In this document: positions 1-13,461 of the stretch, one piece after another
How the letters are laid out: each line of letters begins with the position of its first letter
Numbering within the stretch: the first letter of the stretch is position 1
DNA from: Primulina eburnea
Lineage: Eukaryota; Streptophyta; Magnoliopsida; Lamiales; Gesneriaceae
Assembly: GCF_022965805.1 (NCBI RefSeq)
Contig: NW_027331309.1
Span: 1 to 64,000 of the forward strand
Direction: 5' to 3'
DNA length: 64,000 bases
Translations under genes and position numbers: made by a program
The notes under the pieces: generated by a model
What the model saw: the letters and a program-made list of their open reading frames with translations, nothing else
Told to the model about the DNA's origin: nothing
Databases searched by the model: none

Positions 1-1660
1 CAAATTAAAGTTGTTAATTTGATATGAGAATGTCGATAACATATGTTGCTACAAGACAGATCAACGATTGTCGTGTAAGATTAATTCTTAAGGTTTATTG
101 TAGGTTCGGAGCGTGAATATTTAAGGAACAATTGGAGCTTGAAATTTACAAAATATTATCGGATCACATAACAGTGTGTCTGATATTTAATATCACGTTA
201 AGATTGAGAGTTAACCTAACCCAACTTCAAAAGCTAGTTCAAGATGGATGCTTATCGAAAATCATATATACAATTTTCAATAACTTATATCACTCGATGT
301 GAGACTGTTGGATCAATTTTATTTATATGAACTTATATGTGAGTAATTATGCATTGTTGGTTGTCTATTAAGTTAAACTCAAAATCAAAACGACTGGTTA
401 AAGTTTTGACTATCAAGGTTTAATGTATCTAATAGGTTATGAGTATTTAATGTGTAATTTTTGTTTTTATGATGAGCTAAAATAGAAATATCATATAATG
501 ATATACATTATCTATTGAGTTATAGTCTCAAGGTTACGTGTGATCATTTTTTTTAATCTTTACTCTCATCATAGGAAATAGTTCTGAAAAGAAACTGAAG
601 AATTATATATCAAGGAAAATAGTGAGGAAATTTGGAAGATCATAACTCGTTCTTAAAGATTATGGCTTCAAGTATGCTTCAACCTAAGTTTTAAATCAAA
701 TTATAATGATTTAGCATTATGAATTACGTTGGTATATGGATTTTTCATATTAAGTTGTATCAGAGTCACTCAAGCTGAATCATTGAAATTTGTTTAAAGA
801 TTATGAATATGCTTTGGTTCTAGATCTGGAGAAGAAAATTTCGTCTAATTTTTTTATATGACTTTAGATCTCGAAAAAATTATGATTGAAAACAAATCTT
901 TTAAATATTTGGGTTTGTTAAAATATTGTTTTCGGTAAAAAACAATTGGTTGAAAATTTTGATGATTTGGTATAAGACTTTGATTTTCATACAAATTTTT
1001 GTTCATAAAAAAAATTAGAAGAAAATAAAAAATTTACGTAAATTTTCGCCAAAATCGAGTCAAGCCGCACTTTAGAGCATGGAGAAGCGCGGCCCTAGCC
1101 GCGCACTAGTAGGGCGGGGAGCGTAGCGCTCGAGCACCCATGCGCTCACCAACGCAGGGGTGCGCATAGGCACGTGCGCAATGCGCACCTGCGTGGTCGT
1201 CATGCAAGGGCGCATCCTTAGGACGCCCTCACCACGAGTTTCTGGAATTAATTTTTTTTTTCATTTTTTTTTGGTTTAAATTAAAATTTTAATTATTCAA
1301 ATAATTATAAGGTTATATATTTAAAATAGATTGATTGAAATAAAACGTCGCCAAATTAACCTCTTTTATGGATATTAATTTAATACAAAAGAATTTTGTT
1401 ATATGTGATTTTATGAATATTGATCGGCCTGAAGAAGATGTTGGTATTTAATATAATTACATATACACTTGTTGTAGTAAACATGTGATAGTTGTTCGTT
1501 TTTATGTGATTAATAAATCGTCTTAAAGGAATGTTATTATTTGACATGCTACTTATTATTAGTGTTTGACTGTTGCAGCAGGATATTACTTACATGTTAA
1601 TATTTTGTGTAAAGATAAACATTAATGGAGTGTTCATTATCATGTTTATGGAATTACATT
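1..1660. other. Repeat-derived intergenic sequence with a GC-rich island
   Basis: No gene was found. A primer-site-like string, TTGTATCAGAGTC, lies at 755-767, which hints that the sequence before it could be the end of a decayed LTR. A GC-rich island at about 1030-1235 stands out in otherwise AT-rich DNA and holds a perfect 7-bp inverted repeat, GCGCGGC/GCCGCGC, at 1087-1104. No open gag or pol frame is visible, so assignment to a retrotransposon is only a guess. Confidence 0.4.
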
Positions 1661-1670
1661 AATTGAATTT

Positions 1671-1980
1671 GTAGGATCGAGTGCTCGCCGCTTTACCAAA
1701 AGCTACAACAAGTGGTAATGTTGCAATTCAAATCTTTTAAACTGTATATGCAGCTCAAATACCACGTGTCGATTAATCTATCTAACAGAGACAATTATTG
1801 CACCCAAAAATCTTCATCCCAATAATTGCAGTTTATGCAATCAATGAAAATCGAACTGGTGACATTGACTCTCGATTACCAATTGTAGGACCGGTGCTTA
1901 TCGTTTTAAACAAAAACTATAACTAATGGTAATGGTGCAACTGAAATCTCTCAAATCGTATAGTAGTTCAAGTGCCACTT
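1671..1980 (+). repeat. Two diverged direct repeat units
   Basis: The segment at 1671-1765 and the segment at 1885-1980 share the same order of words: GTAGGA, then a GTGCT..CG run, AAAGCTA/AAACTATAAC, GGTAATG.TGCAA, AAATCT, CAGCTCAA/AGTTCAAGTGCCAC. They are two diverged copies separated by about 120 bases. The second is followed by TTATATCAGAGTC, which resembles a retrotransposon primer site. Origin in a retroelement is inferred. Confidence 0.45.
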
Positions 1981-3045
1981 TGTTATATCAGAGTCGAAAC
2001 TCACTCATTCCTGAATTTTTCCTTTCAATTCTTTTTTCCTTTCTTCAGTTTTTTATATCAAATATATCCTTTAAAATAATAAAAATAAAAATGACAAATA
2101 AATAATAAATAAATGAAAGGAGAAAATGGTTTGATTCTGGTCAATTGCAATTTATCGTGATGAACATTTCTCATCTTAAAGCAGATTAAATGATAAAGAC
2201 AAGAGAAAACGTGTGAGCATATTCTTTTAAATTTTAACCACAATATTTATTAATTTTTTTTTTGTAGTTTGTGGCTTGTTTTTATTAAAAATGGTTTGGT
2301 TGGTGCTAATCTTGAAGGATAAAGATGGGTTATTTTACATTTTTTGGAAATTTTTTTGACATTCTATGTATTGTTGTTTTACTTAGTGAAATGAATAATG
2401 ATGTTTTGTTCTCTATCGGAGGCGTGAATTGTTTTATCCAAATCAATTCTGTTTTCAGACCAGACCTATATGTAATTTGCTTCTAATTTTACCTTATCAT
2501 GTATTTTGATGAATGTTGTTACTTACACATAATTTGTATTGCTTATTCTTCCAATTTCTACAACTACTATTGAGTTCAAAAAAATAATTCTCAATTATGA
2601 GTAGTATCAAACTAGGCTTCAAAACGAAATGAAAAATAATTTTTTTTCAAATGTATCAATGATATTTATTGAAAGAGAAATTCAGAATGATCTAAAAGGC
2701 TTGACTAGTTTCTTTAGGTTCTTTTGAGCACCACGGATCGTAGGATTGCCGGATTGGCGTCTATTTCCAAGTCTTTAAGAACAGGTAGAAAAGACAGTCT
2801 AATCAACTTGGACAACCGTACACCTTTCACACTCTGTAGGCAAAAAAAAATATATATATATATATAATGTGAATTTGGTATAATCCATTCCTCCAATTAA
2901 GTTAGGCAATTCCAAGAGTTGAAGCTTTACAAATGTTCATACAATTGATACAAACGATATATAATTTTTGGGGAATATGGTTAAATCACAATACACAAAT
3001 TTTGTTCATCATCTACATTTTTACCGGGACATAAATATAGATTAT
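1981..3045. other. Intergenic, no gene recognised
   Basis: AT-rich sequence with no recognisable protein similarity. A 60-codon minus-strand frame at 2714-2896 is crossed by a TA run and matches no family I know. It could lie in the downstream flank of the patatin-like gene. Confidence 0.4.
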
Positions 3046-3525
3046 TCACATTGTAATGGAAATTTGAGTTTCAGACTCTGCTTCCAGCTCCTTGGCTATG
3101 TTTTTCTTGTGGTTATAAAATTTGCTACATATTGGATACAGATAATATATCAAATCATTTGATCGAAGTTTCCTTTCATCCGAAAGCAACTTCGCGAATC
3201 GGGCAAGAGCTTCTTCGTTTGTGCCCTCTCCTTGAACAGGCTCTGATCTTCCTGTCTCCAAATTAATCCTCGAAACGGGCTTTTTTCAGAAGGCTGCGAC
3301 CAATAATCGCAAGAGCCTGCAAGTTCCTTATGGTCGCAATATCCACAGATGATGTATCTCCCGTCAACATATCCTCCTTTGTAAATATATAATAAATAGA
3401 GTTGTTAATTTATAATAAATATATATTAAGAAACAACGGATCCAAGTAGTGTTTGAAAATAAAACTTTTTTAAAAAAGTTCACAATCACTTTTTTTCAGC
3501 TTTTCCAAACACTGCTTAAATATCT

Positions 3526-3593
<68 letters not shown>

Positions 3594-5191
3594 GTACCTG
3601 GATACGAAGGTAATTTTTTTCGGTGTTTAGCGATTGAAAAAGAGTAGAGACGTGAATATCGACCATATCGGAGCTGGCGGCTCCGAACATATCGATTATG
3701 GGAGTAGCACCCTTGTGTATATCCAGGAGAGTAAGCCCCAACGTGCAGCATCTTCGGCATTGTACTTCTCTTCATTTTTTGCCATCCCAGAGCCTAATGA
3801 TAGAACCAGCATCCTGGTGCTGTCCATTGGTGTCATGTCTACAGTCTCAAACTTTTTCAACATTATTTCTTTGGAAATGTGTGTTATGCCCAATAAGGAC
3901 TGCCAAAAGTTCAAATTTTAGCCCATAAAAATTAAGAATTATCCAAAAAAAAAAATCCTAATCGTGTAAAGTTAATTGACATGTATTATTTTATATTTTG
4001 TTAAACTGTGTCTAATTTCTGATTCCACCGCTGCATACAGAGAGAATATGACAAATACTTGCCGGATTGTTGGCCGCAAGGCCTCCATCAACGAGATCAA
4101 ATGTGCGTGTACTGCCTTGATAATCCCTGATCTCAAAATAGTGTGGTGGAAGATATGTGGGCGCTGCCGTTGTACCCAAACAAATGTCTGATAACAATGC
4201 ATTCTTGGAAGCATTTGCTATCCCCTATGCAATTTTTTTTTTTAAAAAAACAAAAAATATAATAATTAAAATAAATTAATCCATATTTTATTAGATGGTA
4301 CAATTAAATGTTAATAAATTAATTACCAAAAAAAGAATCAACGATCTTGTGTCATGAGTTTCTTACATCTTTAGTACTGAAGATGACAGGTTGAAGTCGC
4401 TTAATATCAAATGTTGGTATCACTACATCTGTTAAGGTTTGGCTCACCGTCAGATTGCCTAGCAATCCCCGAATCAACGATCGCAAGTACTTCCCGTCGT
4501 ACTTCGGCCCATCGAGCAAATTCGCCGCCTTTCTCAGAAAATTGCTTCGACTTGAACCAAGATTAAGAAGATATAAAAATAATTATATATGAAATATCTC
4601 AATTCTCAAGGTTTCCTAGAACCAATATAATATTGGGCACATTCTTGAGAATAGTACTTGTGCATGCATGCAATATGCATACCTGCTCTCGGGGAAGATC
4701 TTTGGGCCATGCTGCAAGTAGAAACTTGCTATGTCCTTTGCCTCATATGCAGGGCGATTATCTTGACCAGGAGCAGTCAGCATGGTCGTAATGAGAGCCC
4801 CTGTGCTCGTTCCCGCGACCACATCGAATAATCTGCGATTCTTGCATTCGGGCCATCCAATTCCTGTCACGAAAAGACTTGTTAAAACAAGCCTGGATCG
4901 GATCATGAAAATTTTGTTCAGAAAATTAGTCTTCAAGCCATTAATAGAGAATTTAGTTTCCTATAAAGTCGATGTCGGATTTGCGATATCAATGTTACGT
5001 ACCTGGAGTTTGGCTTCAAGGAAGGCGAGCATGGTTCCCGGGATAATACCTCTTATACCACCTCCATCGATACTCAAAATGGCGACCCTTTGTCCTTTAG
5101 CATTAGCATTAGCATCAACAATTGAGAACAGAGAAAAATGGAGAAATATGTTTGGCAAAATGAGCGCAAAAACGACAACCCTTTTGTCCAT
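3046..5191 (-). pseudogene. Patatin-like phospholipase gene carrying apparent frameshifts
   Basis: Patatins are acyl hydrolases that cleave fatty acids from membrane lipids; many are vacuolar or extracellular. Exons inferred on the minus strand are 5191-5003, 4863-4683, 4550-4367, 4224-4063, 3899-3598 and 3376-about 3046. Exon 1 encodes a hydrophobic signal peptide followed by the oxyanion-hole motif DGGGIRG. Exon 2 holds the nucleophile motif GTSTG, exon 4 the catalytic DGG, and exon 5 the conserved LVLSLGSG and EKYNA stretches. The catalytic dyad is therefore present. The frame does not close: exon 2 changes frame just before [10 protein letters not shown], exon 5 between WGLLSWIY and GATPIIDMFG, and exon 6 at a run of six A residues before the conserved VSRINLETG. 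These may be true mutations or assembly errors. The exon 4 donor must be GC (GCAAGT) to keep phase. Family call is firm; functional status is uncertain. Confidence 0.8.
3528..3592. repeat. (TA)n microsatellite
   Basis: An uninterrupted TA run of about 65 bases in the intron right after the exon 5 donor of the patatin-like gene. Tyr-Ile-repeat reading frames across it are artefacts. Confidence 0.95.
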
Positions 5192-7154
5192 TTTAATTCA
5201 CAATAACAAGAAAATGTACAATTCCAGTTCCAATTATTCACAAAATGAATCCAGAATAGATAGAAGGAGCCCAAATTATGTGATTCTGAAATTATCTATA
5301 TGCATCCCAATACAATCCTAATTAATCATTAATTCCCTTTAGTAAATTTTCATAGAAAAAAATCCAATGACGACCCAACTGCTTTCAGGGAAAAATTTCC
5401 CATTTCTTTTATGTCTGCGTGTGTGTATATATATATATTAATTCCACCATTTTTTTTTTTAATTTCCTGATCGGGATGTCTTAATTCTGCAATCTTCTCT
5501 TCCGAATGTGACGCTCCTTCAACCATTGTATGCAACAAATATATTTTGCACCACAAATGGTTTCGGTCCCGTTATCATGTCCCGCTGCGAACAAATTAAA
5601 TGGTTTCGGGGATGTCTTAATTCTGCAATCTTTTAATGATCATCATCAATTTTTATTTTCATCATAAATATTATTATTTTAACTAATTTATATATTATTA
5701 TTTTATTCATATAAAAATTCCTTCTCTCATTCGCTTGCAAGAAAGATTCCGAGTATTGGCTAATATTTAGAATAAGAAGCTAACTTACAAAAAAAAAAAA
5801 AAAGACATTGAATATTTGATAAAGAAGACGAGAATTTTGACTGAGTTTATCAGTATGAATTGATTAAAGTAACATAAAATAAGAAACAAAATTATAGAGT
5901 ATAAAATTCTAGTCCGGGCAGAACCATATTTCTGGCTTCGTCCCTTATCCTACTCAACGATAAGGTTTCTGCAAATCAGTTTGTTATCGTCCCCTTTTAG
6001 GATAAGCAGTAAGCAGACACCGACCAATAGATTAAATGAGAAATGTCATTTGGTTTCTTTGATTGTTGGAACATTCTATTTCCTTCTAGAATTATTTATG
6101 TTTCTGTCACGTAACATGATTTGAATGATTTAAAATATTCCTATTTTGTGGTTAATTTAATAACAAATGGTATTGTTCAATATGTTACATCCTTGTTTTT
6201 TTATAAGGAACAAAAACGTCTTACTGATCAATTTTGTGAGATACATCTCATATTTAGTTTACCCATGAAAAGTTATTATTTGTCGTCAAAATATTATTTT
6301 TTATTGTAAATATGAATATAGTTGACTCATCTCACATATGATTTGTAAAAACGTCTCATACTATAGAAAATTGAATCATTTGATTTTTATAAATAACATC
6401 TTACAACTTTTTAAAGAAATACTGGTCACTCTAGTTTGCTAGACTGTCAAGCAAAATATGATGGGTAAAACTTTAGTGAAAAAAATGATTTGATTGGTGT
6501 TCCATAATTGGATTCTATCGGGCACTAAATTAATCGATTGCTCTCACCACTCGTGCAAAATTCGGAAGTGATGTTTCATTGTTTTGACGTGATCAAGATT
6601 GTTGTCTTTTTCTCTTGATTGAATGGATCCGAATCCAAACTTCATATTGTAAAATGAATTTATCCAAACAAATCTACATATTTGTTATTCTGGATCAGAG
6701 ATTAATGACAAGTGAATTTAACCAAACAAACAGCCATATTTGTTGTTGTGGATTAGAGATTTTTAACATCAAATCGATCTATTCAAATACCATAATTCAA
6801 CGAATAAATTATCCAAACAATCTATATAGTTATTATAATGTATTAAAAAAATTTAACATCAAAACCATCAACCCTAATACAATAATTCAAGATTAAAATA
6901 TCAAGTCCTCCTTGAAATCAAGCAAACCTGCATAAATTGATTGAAAGTAGAAATTCCACCTGACGAAATAGATCATCATCATTTTATTATATTTCCACCA
7001 CTTTCTGTGTTGCCATTTCTACCTCAAGGCGGGCCCATTTTCCTAGGTGGGCCTTGTAAGCCCATCCATAATTAAGGTAACATGCATGTCCAAAAGTTAG
7101 GCCCGCTTCTCTCTTATTGATTCCTCCCTCTTCTCTTTCTTTTTTATTTTTAGA
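5192..7154. other. Intergenic, upstream of the patatin-like gene
   Basis: This holds the presumed promoter of the minus-strand lipase gene. A 24-base string, starting GGGATGTCTTAATTCTG, occurs twice (about 5472 and 5609), and AAATGGTTTCGG occurs twice nearby, so there has been a small local duplication. Around 6640-6900 short diverged repeats with TTTAACATCAAA occur. No gene seen. Confidence 0.4.
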
Positions 7155-7334
7155 GTGAGTTTCATGTGAGACCGTCTTACGGATCATAATACGTGAGACG
7201 GGTCAACCCTATCCATATTCACAATAAAAAATAATACTATTAGCATGAAAAGTAATATTTTTTCATGGGTGACCCAAATAAGAGATCCGTCTCACAAATA
7301 CGACCCGTGAGACCGTCTCACACAAGTTTTTGCC
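7155..7334 (+). repeat. MITE-like hairpin repeat, copy 1 of 5
   Basis: About 180 bases that start near CATGTGAGACCGTCT, carry the central AT-rich tract CATATTCACAATAAAAA-like and GGGTGACCCAAATAAGAGAT, and end GTGAGACCGTCTCACACAAG followed by TTTTTGCC. The ends are foldback palindromes. Four further copies occur at 11,731, 17,884, 49,610 and 59,006. No coding capacity; classification as a MITE or foldback element is inferred. Confidence 0.8.
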
Positions 7335-8369
7335 TTATTTTTATTTTTGTTTTTGCCACTATTCAAGTCTGCCAGATAAGTTGGTTATTACTGGTCCAAG
7401 ATGTCGACAGCTTCAATGTTCCATCTCTGTTTCTTTTAGTTCACAACCACCTACAACATCATACTTTTAGTTGAAATTACAATTTTTCAAAAATCAAAGA
7501 ATTATATATAATATTTTAAATATTTTCCCCATTTATGTATACACGGAATAAGCCTAATTTATTATCAAATTTCTTTGACCTTTAAAACGATATTTTTATT
7601 TTCATGGAACATTTAAAATCGATATTGGGATTGAAGGGGTCCATCACTTTGACTTTGAATTGGAATATAACGTGTTCGAGAAATCATTCTGCATTATCAT
7701 ATCCGTTCTTTTTGTTGTCGAATCAATATGGAAAGAAAAGTGTGCAATGAATCTATTGTGTGGAGAGTAGTGGCAAGTTAAATGGATGATTTTTTTTGGG
7801 CTTTTAGACGAAATCACAGTATAGAAGAAAAAAAAATAACCTGGTTAAAATATATATCGTAATTGTGCTCTTATTATCATAAGATGTTATTCATCACGAT
7901 GAAATCAATTGTTATCATTGATTTAAAAAAAACGTATCTGAACCCCTTTTCTCCATTAATTGAAATTGGGAGATCCCCTTCGATTTGTCTAGGCTTCATT
8001 TCGAAAGATCAAGTGGCTCAAGACAAGGATAGGTTGAACTTATGTCAAGGATATTGGGACAAAGGGGCACACAGAAAGTCTTCCAACTTGTACCAGAATG
8101 GGTGTTATTGCAAAAACTAAAAAGAAAAGAAATAAGCTTTTTTGAACCCTAGTTTTGAAGGTTGATCTAATCTTGAGAGCTAGAAGGCTCTACGCAAAGG
8201 AAAAATAGAGATGAAATAGTTTGACGTCAATATGGAATTGCGTTAGTCACTTAGTCGTGGATATGGTAGGATAAGTGATGAACTTCATCTCTTCTATTTT
8301 ATTCACTTAATATCTTACTCTTCAGTTGAGACAAGGTTCAGTGCGGAGCTTGATGAATAATCCTCCTTA
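7335..8369. other. Intergenic, nothing recognised
   Basis: AT-rich sequence without supported gene, RNA or repeat signals. The 85-codon frame at 7863-8120 has no recognisable similarity. Confidence 0.4.
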
Positions 8370-9017
8370 TCCCATGTTTGGTACATTTTTAAAAAGCTCA
8401 TGATAATATCATGGGCCCTTGATAAATAATTTTTTAGAAAGATAAAATATCCCTTCTATTAAGTGTGATAATTTTTATTTAAGGATAAAATACACTACAA
8501 ATGACTTAATTACCTTTAATTTATAAATGATTTTTATAAATCTATGCTAGTAGGTAGAAATTAAAATCAAATAAATATTTTATTTATTTTTATATATTAT
8601 ATAATATGATAATTATATAAATGAATTCGAGATAATTATATAAATAATTTTATAAATCTTAATAAAATTATTAGTATCACCCGATTAACATTAAAATTTG
8701 ATATTTGACTTGACTCACAAAATCAAGGGCTCAATTATCATATTATATAATATATAAAATTAGGTAAAAATAAATAAATCATGCAAGCACTATCAGCGTA
8801 TGAACAAATAAAAAATATGAACTCAAGTAACAACTTTGAAATTATAAAATTTATTATGATAAGGTTAATTTTGTCATTATAATATAATATATAAATTTAA
8901 TCACTCTTATTAAAATCGTACCAAACATTAAATATAATATCCTACATCTTATTTATCCTTAGCTTATCCTTATATTATATATCGCATGCTTATCCTATCA
9001 TATGTACCAAACTATGC
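8370..9017. mobile_element. Harbinger-type MITE (degenerate)
   Basis: A 648-bp AT-rich segment is flanked on both sides by TTA (8367-8369 and 9018-9020), the usual 3-bp target duplication of PIF/Harbinger elements. Its ends are inverted: TCCCATGTTTGGTACAT at the left, and the complement of the right end reads GCATAGTTTGGTACATATG. A second inner copy of the TGTTTGGTAC word lies near the right end. No transposase frame, so it is non-autonomous. Terminal repeats are imperfect, so boundaries are moderately certain. Confidence 0.6.
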
Positions 9018-9289
9018 TTAAGAGTAATAAATATACCAAGTTGAAATTAAACTTCGAAGTTGTTAAATCGCCTCCATTATTTTAATTTTTTTTTACCACT
9101 TTTCAGTTGACATTGTTTTCCTGTAAACCGCAATGGATATGCTTTGGGATATACAAGTTGGAAGCAATTTTGATTGTTCGGATTTAAAATATTGGGTAGA
9201 TCATAATCTATCACAGAACAAGCACGCCGCATGACAATTATATGAGTTACATGATCTACTCCTTCTAGAAAAAATGTCATTGTCATCTT

Positions 9290-11730
<2,441 letters not shown>

Positions 11731-11909
11731 TAGGTCTTATGTGAGACCGTCTCACGGATCATAATCCGTGAGACGGGTCAACCCTACCCATATTCACAAT
11801 AAAAAATAATACTTTTAGCATAAAAAGTAATACTTTTGCATGGGTGACCCAAATAAGAGATCCGTCTCACAGATACGACCCGTGAGACCGTCTCACACAA
11901 GTTTTTGCC
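11731..11909 (+). repeat. MITE-like hairpin repeat, copy 2 of 5
   Basis: Best preserved copy of the family. It carries a perfect 13-bp inverted repeat, CCGTCTCACGGAT then loop CATA then ATCCGTGAGACGG, near its 5' end, and GTGAGACCGTCTCAC near its 3' end, finishing in AAGTTTTTGCC. Same orientation as the other four copies. Confidence 0.85.
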
Positions 11910-11998
11910 TCCTCCCTTTACATCCATCATCTTCTTCAATAATATAATTATTATTTTTCTGACCTTTTCTTTTAACAAGAATTAATTCTTTAAGGGGT

Positions 11999-12227
11999 GT
12001 ATTCAACGTGAGAAATTTATTGACTTTTAATGACTTTTGTAGATTTTAAAAATTTAGAGGTATTCAATCAAGACTTTTACATACTCTATAGAAGTCTTGT
12101 GGTATTCAAAATAGACTTTCATGGAGTTTTAAAAAGTCAAGTGATATTCAACATTGACTTTTATAAACTCTATAAAAGTCTACAGGTATTCAAATTTTCC
12201 ATGGACTTTTAATAACTCCATGGAATT
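11999..12227 (+). repeat. 42-bp tandem repeat array with hairpin units
   Basis: Units beginning (G/A)TATTCAA start at 12,060, 12,102, 12,144 and 12,186, an exact 42-bp period; a longer first unit starts at 11,999. Each unit contains facing GACTTTT and AAAAGTC words that can fold on each other. The array begins GGGGTGTATTCAA, which looks like the end of a DNA transposon. Inverted counterparts of the AAAAGTC/ATCTACAAAAGTC words recur at about 13,010-13,145, so 11,995-13,145 may be one decayed element. Confidence 0.7.
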
Positions 12228-13461
12228 CATTGACATACAAACATTAAAACCTTAGGTACAACTACAAATTGTAAAAAATTGTATTTGGTTCACCCCAAAT
12301 ATTTGAATGGATTTTTAAAACTTCTAACTCTCTCTCTGTCACTTCACATCACATATCTTCATATCTTCTATCCTCTCATCTATTTCTATTACTCTCTCAA
12401 ATTTTCAAAGTGTATCTCTATATATATTTTCATCTTTGTTTTTCAAAATTTTCATTTTTTGATTGATTGTTCATTTAATAATTTTTTATTTTAATAACAC
12501 GGGGAAATTTTGAATTATAGAATTGATTTTGTGATTTTTAATTTATGATTTATACAAATTAATGTAATATTCAATAATAATAATAAAAGATGATCAAAAA
12601 AATGTTGTTTAATTCTTAATAATTGAATAGTTTCGTAACAACAATGATTTTTTAAATTCATTTTCGTATTTTTAATTAATATGTAAGCTATGATATTTTT
12701 ATACAAAATTATATTCACACAATAATAAATAATATTATTTTTACATTTATATTATCAATTTAAAAATAAGATTAGATGTTAATCAATTGATGTATTTTAA
12801 AAAATTTACAAACATGCATATAAACCCACATATATATACATGTAAGGATTAAACGATTTAACTTTTAAATAAGTAAATTTATTTATTAATATAAATATTA
12901 AAAATAATTTCAAATTGAATATGTTATATATATCAATTAATTATTGGTTCAAAGAAATTAATAAAAAATCACATGTTATAGTTAATTACAAAATTTATAA
13001 AATTCTATAAAAAAAATCTACAAAAGTCTATAAAAATCTTGCAAAAAAATATACATAAATCCACATAAATCTGTTTATAAATCTGTAAGATTCCATAAAA
13101 GTCAATAAAAATTTATCAAATCCATAAAAATCTATCATTTAAATAAATCATTAAAATAATCAAAATTCTGAATTGATTACAATTTATAAATTCATTTTTT
13201 TTTGTAATAACTGCTTTTTAATATTTTTTTCTTTGAAATAACAAAAGCAAACATCGTCGTTTACTTTTTATCAGCTTCCTGCATAGATCTCCCTCTCGCC
13301 TCCCTCGAATTCGCATTCGCAAGTTGCTGCAAGATTTTTCGGATTACGTGCGGTTTAGGTTGATGTTTTCGGGATTTTGAAGATTTGGGTTATGTGTAAA
13401 AACCCTGATTTTTAGCTCGGGTGGCTGCAATTTTTTGTGTTGTGGGAGCTAGGAAGTAGGA
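12228..13461. other. Transposon-like AT-rich DNA and kinase 5' region
   Basis: 12,228-13,145 is AT-rich and ends with repeated CCATAAAAGTC/ATCTACAAAAGTC words complementary to the array on the left. From about 13,250 the composition changes to a pyrimidine-rich leader (CTCCCTCTCGCCTCCCTCG), which fits the 5' UTR of the kinase gene starting at 13,462. Confidence 0.45.

Noticed and set aside
2714..2896. Minus-strand 60-codon frame downstream of the patatin-like gene
   Set aside because: Frame crosses a TA run and no family match is recognised; it could be a lost exon but cannot be supported.
3470..3775. Tyr-Ile repeat reading frames across the TA run
   Set aside because: Translation of a microsatellite; the real signal is the patatin exon 5 reading frame next to it.
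12515..12718. 67-codon minus-strand frame
   Set aside because: Low-complexity AT-rich translation without similarity.
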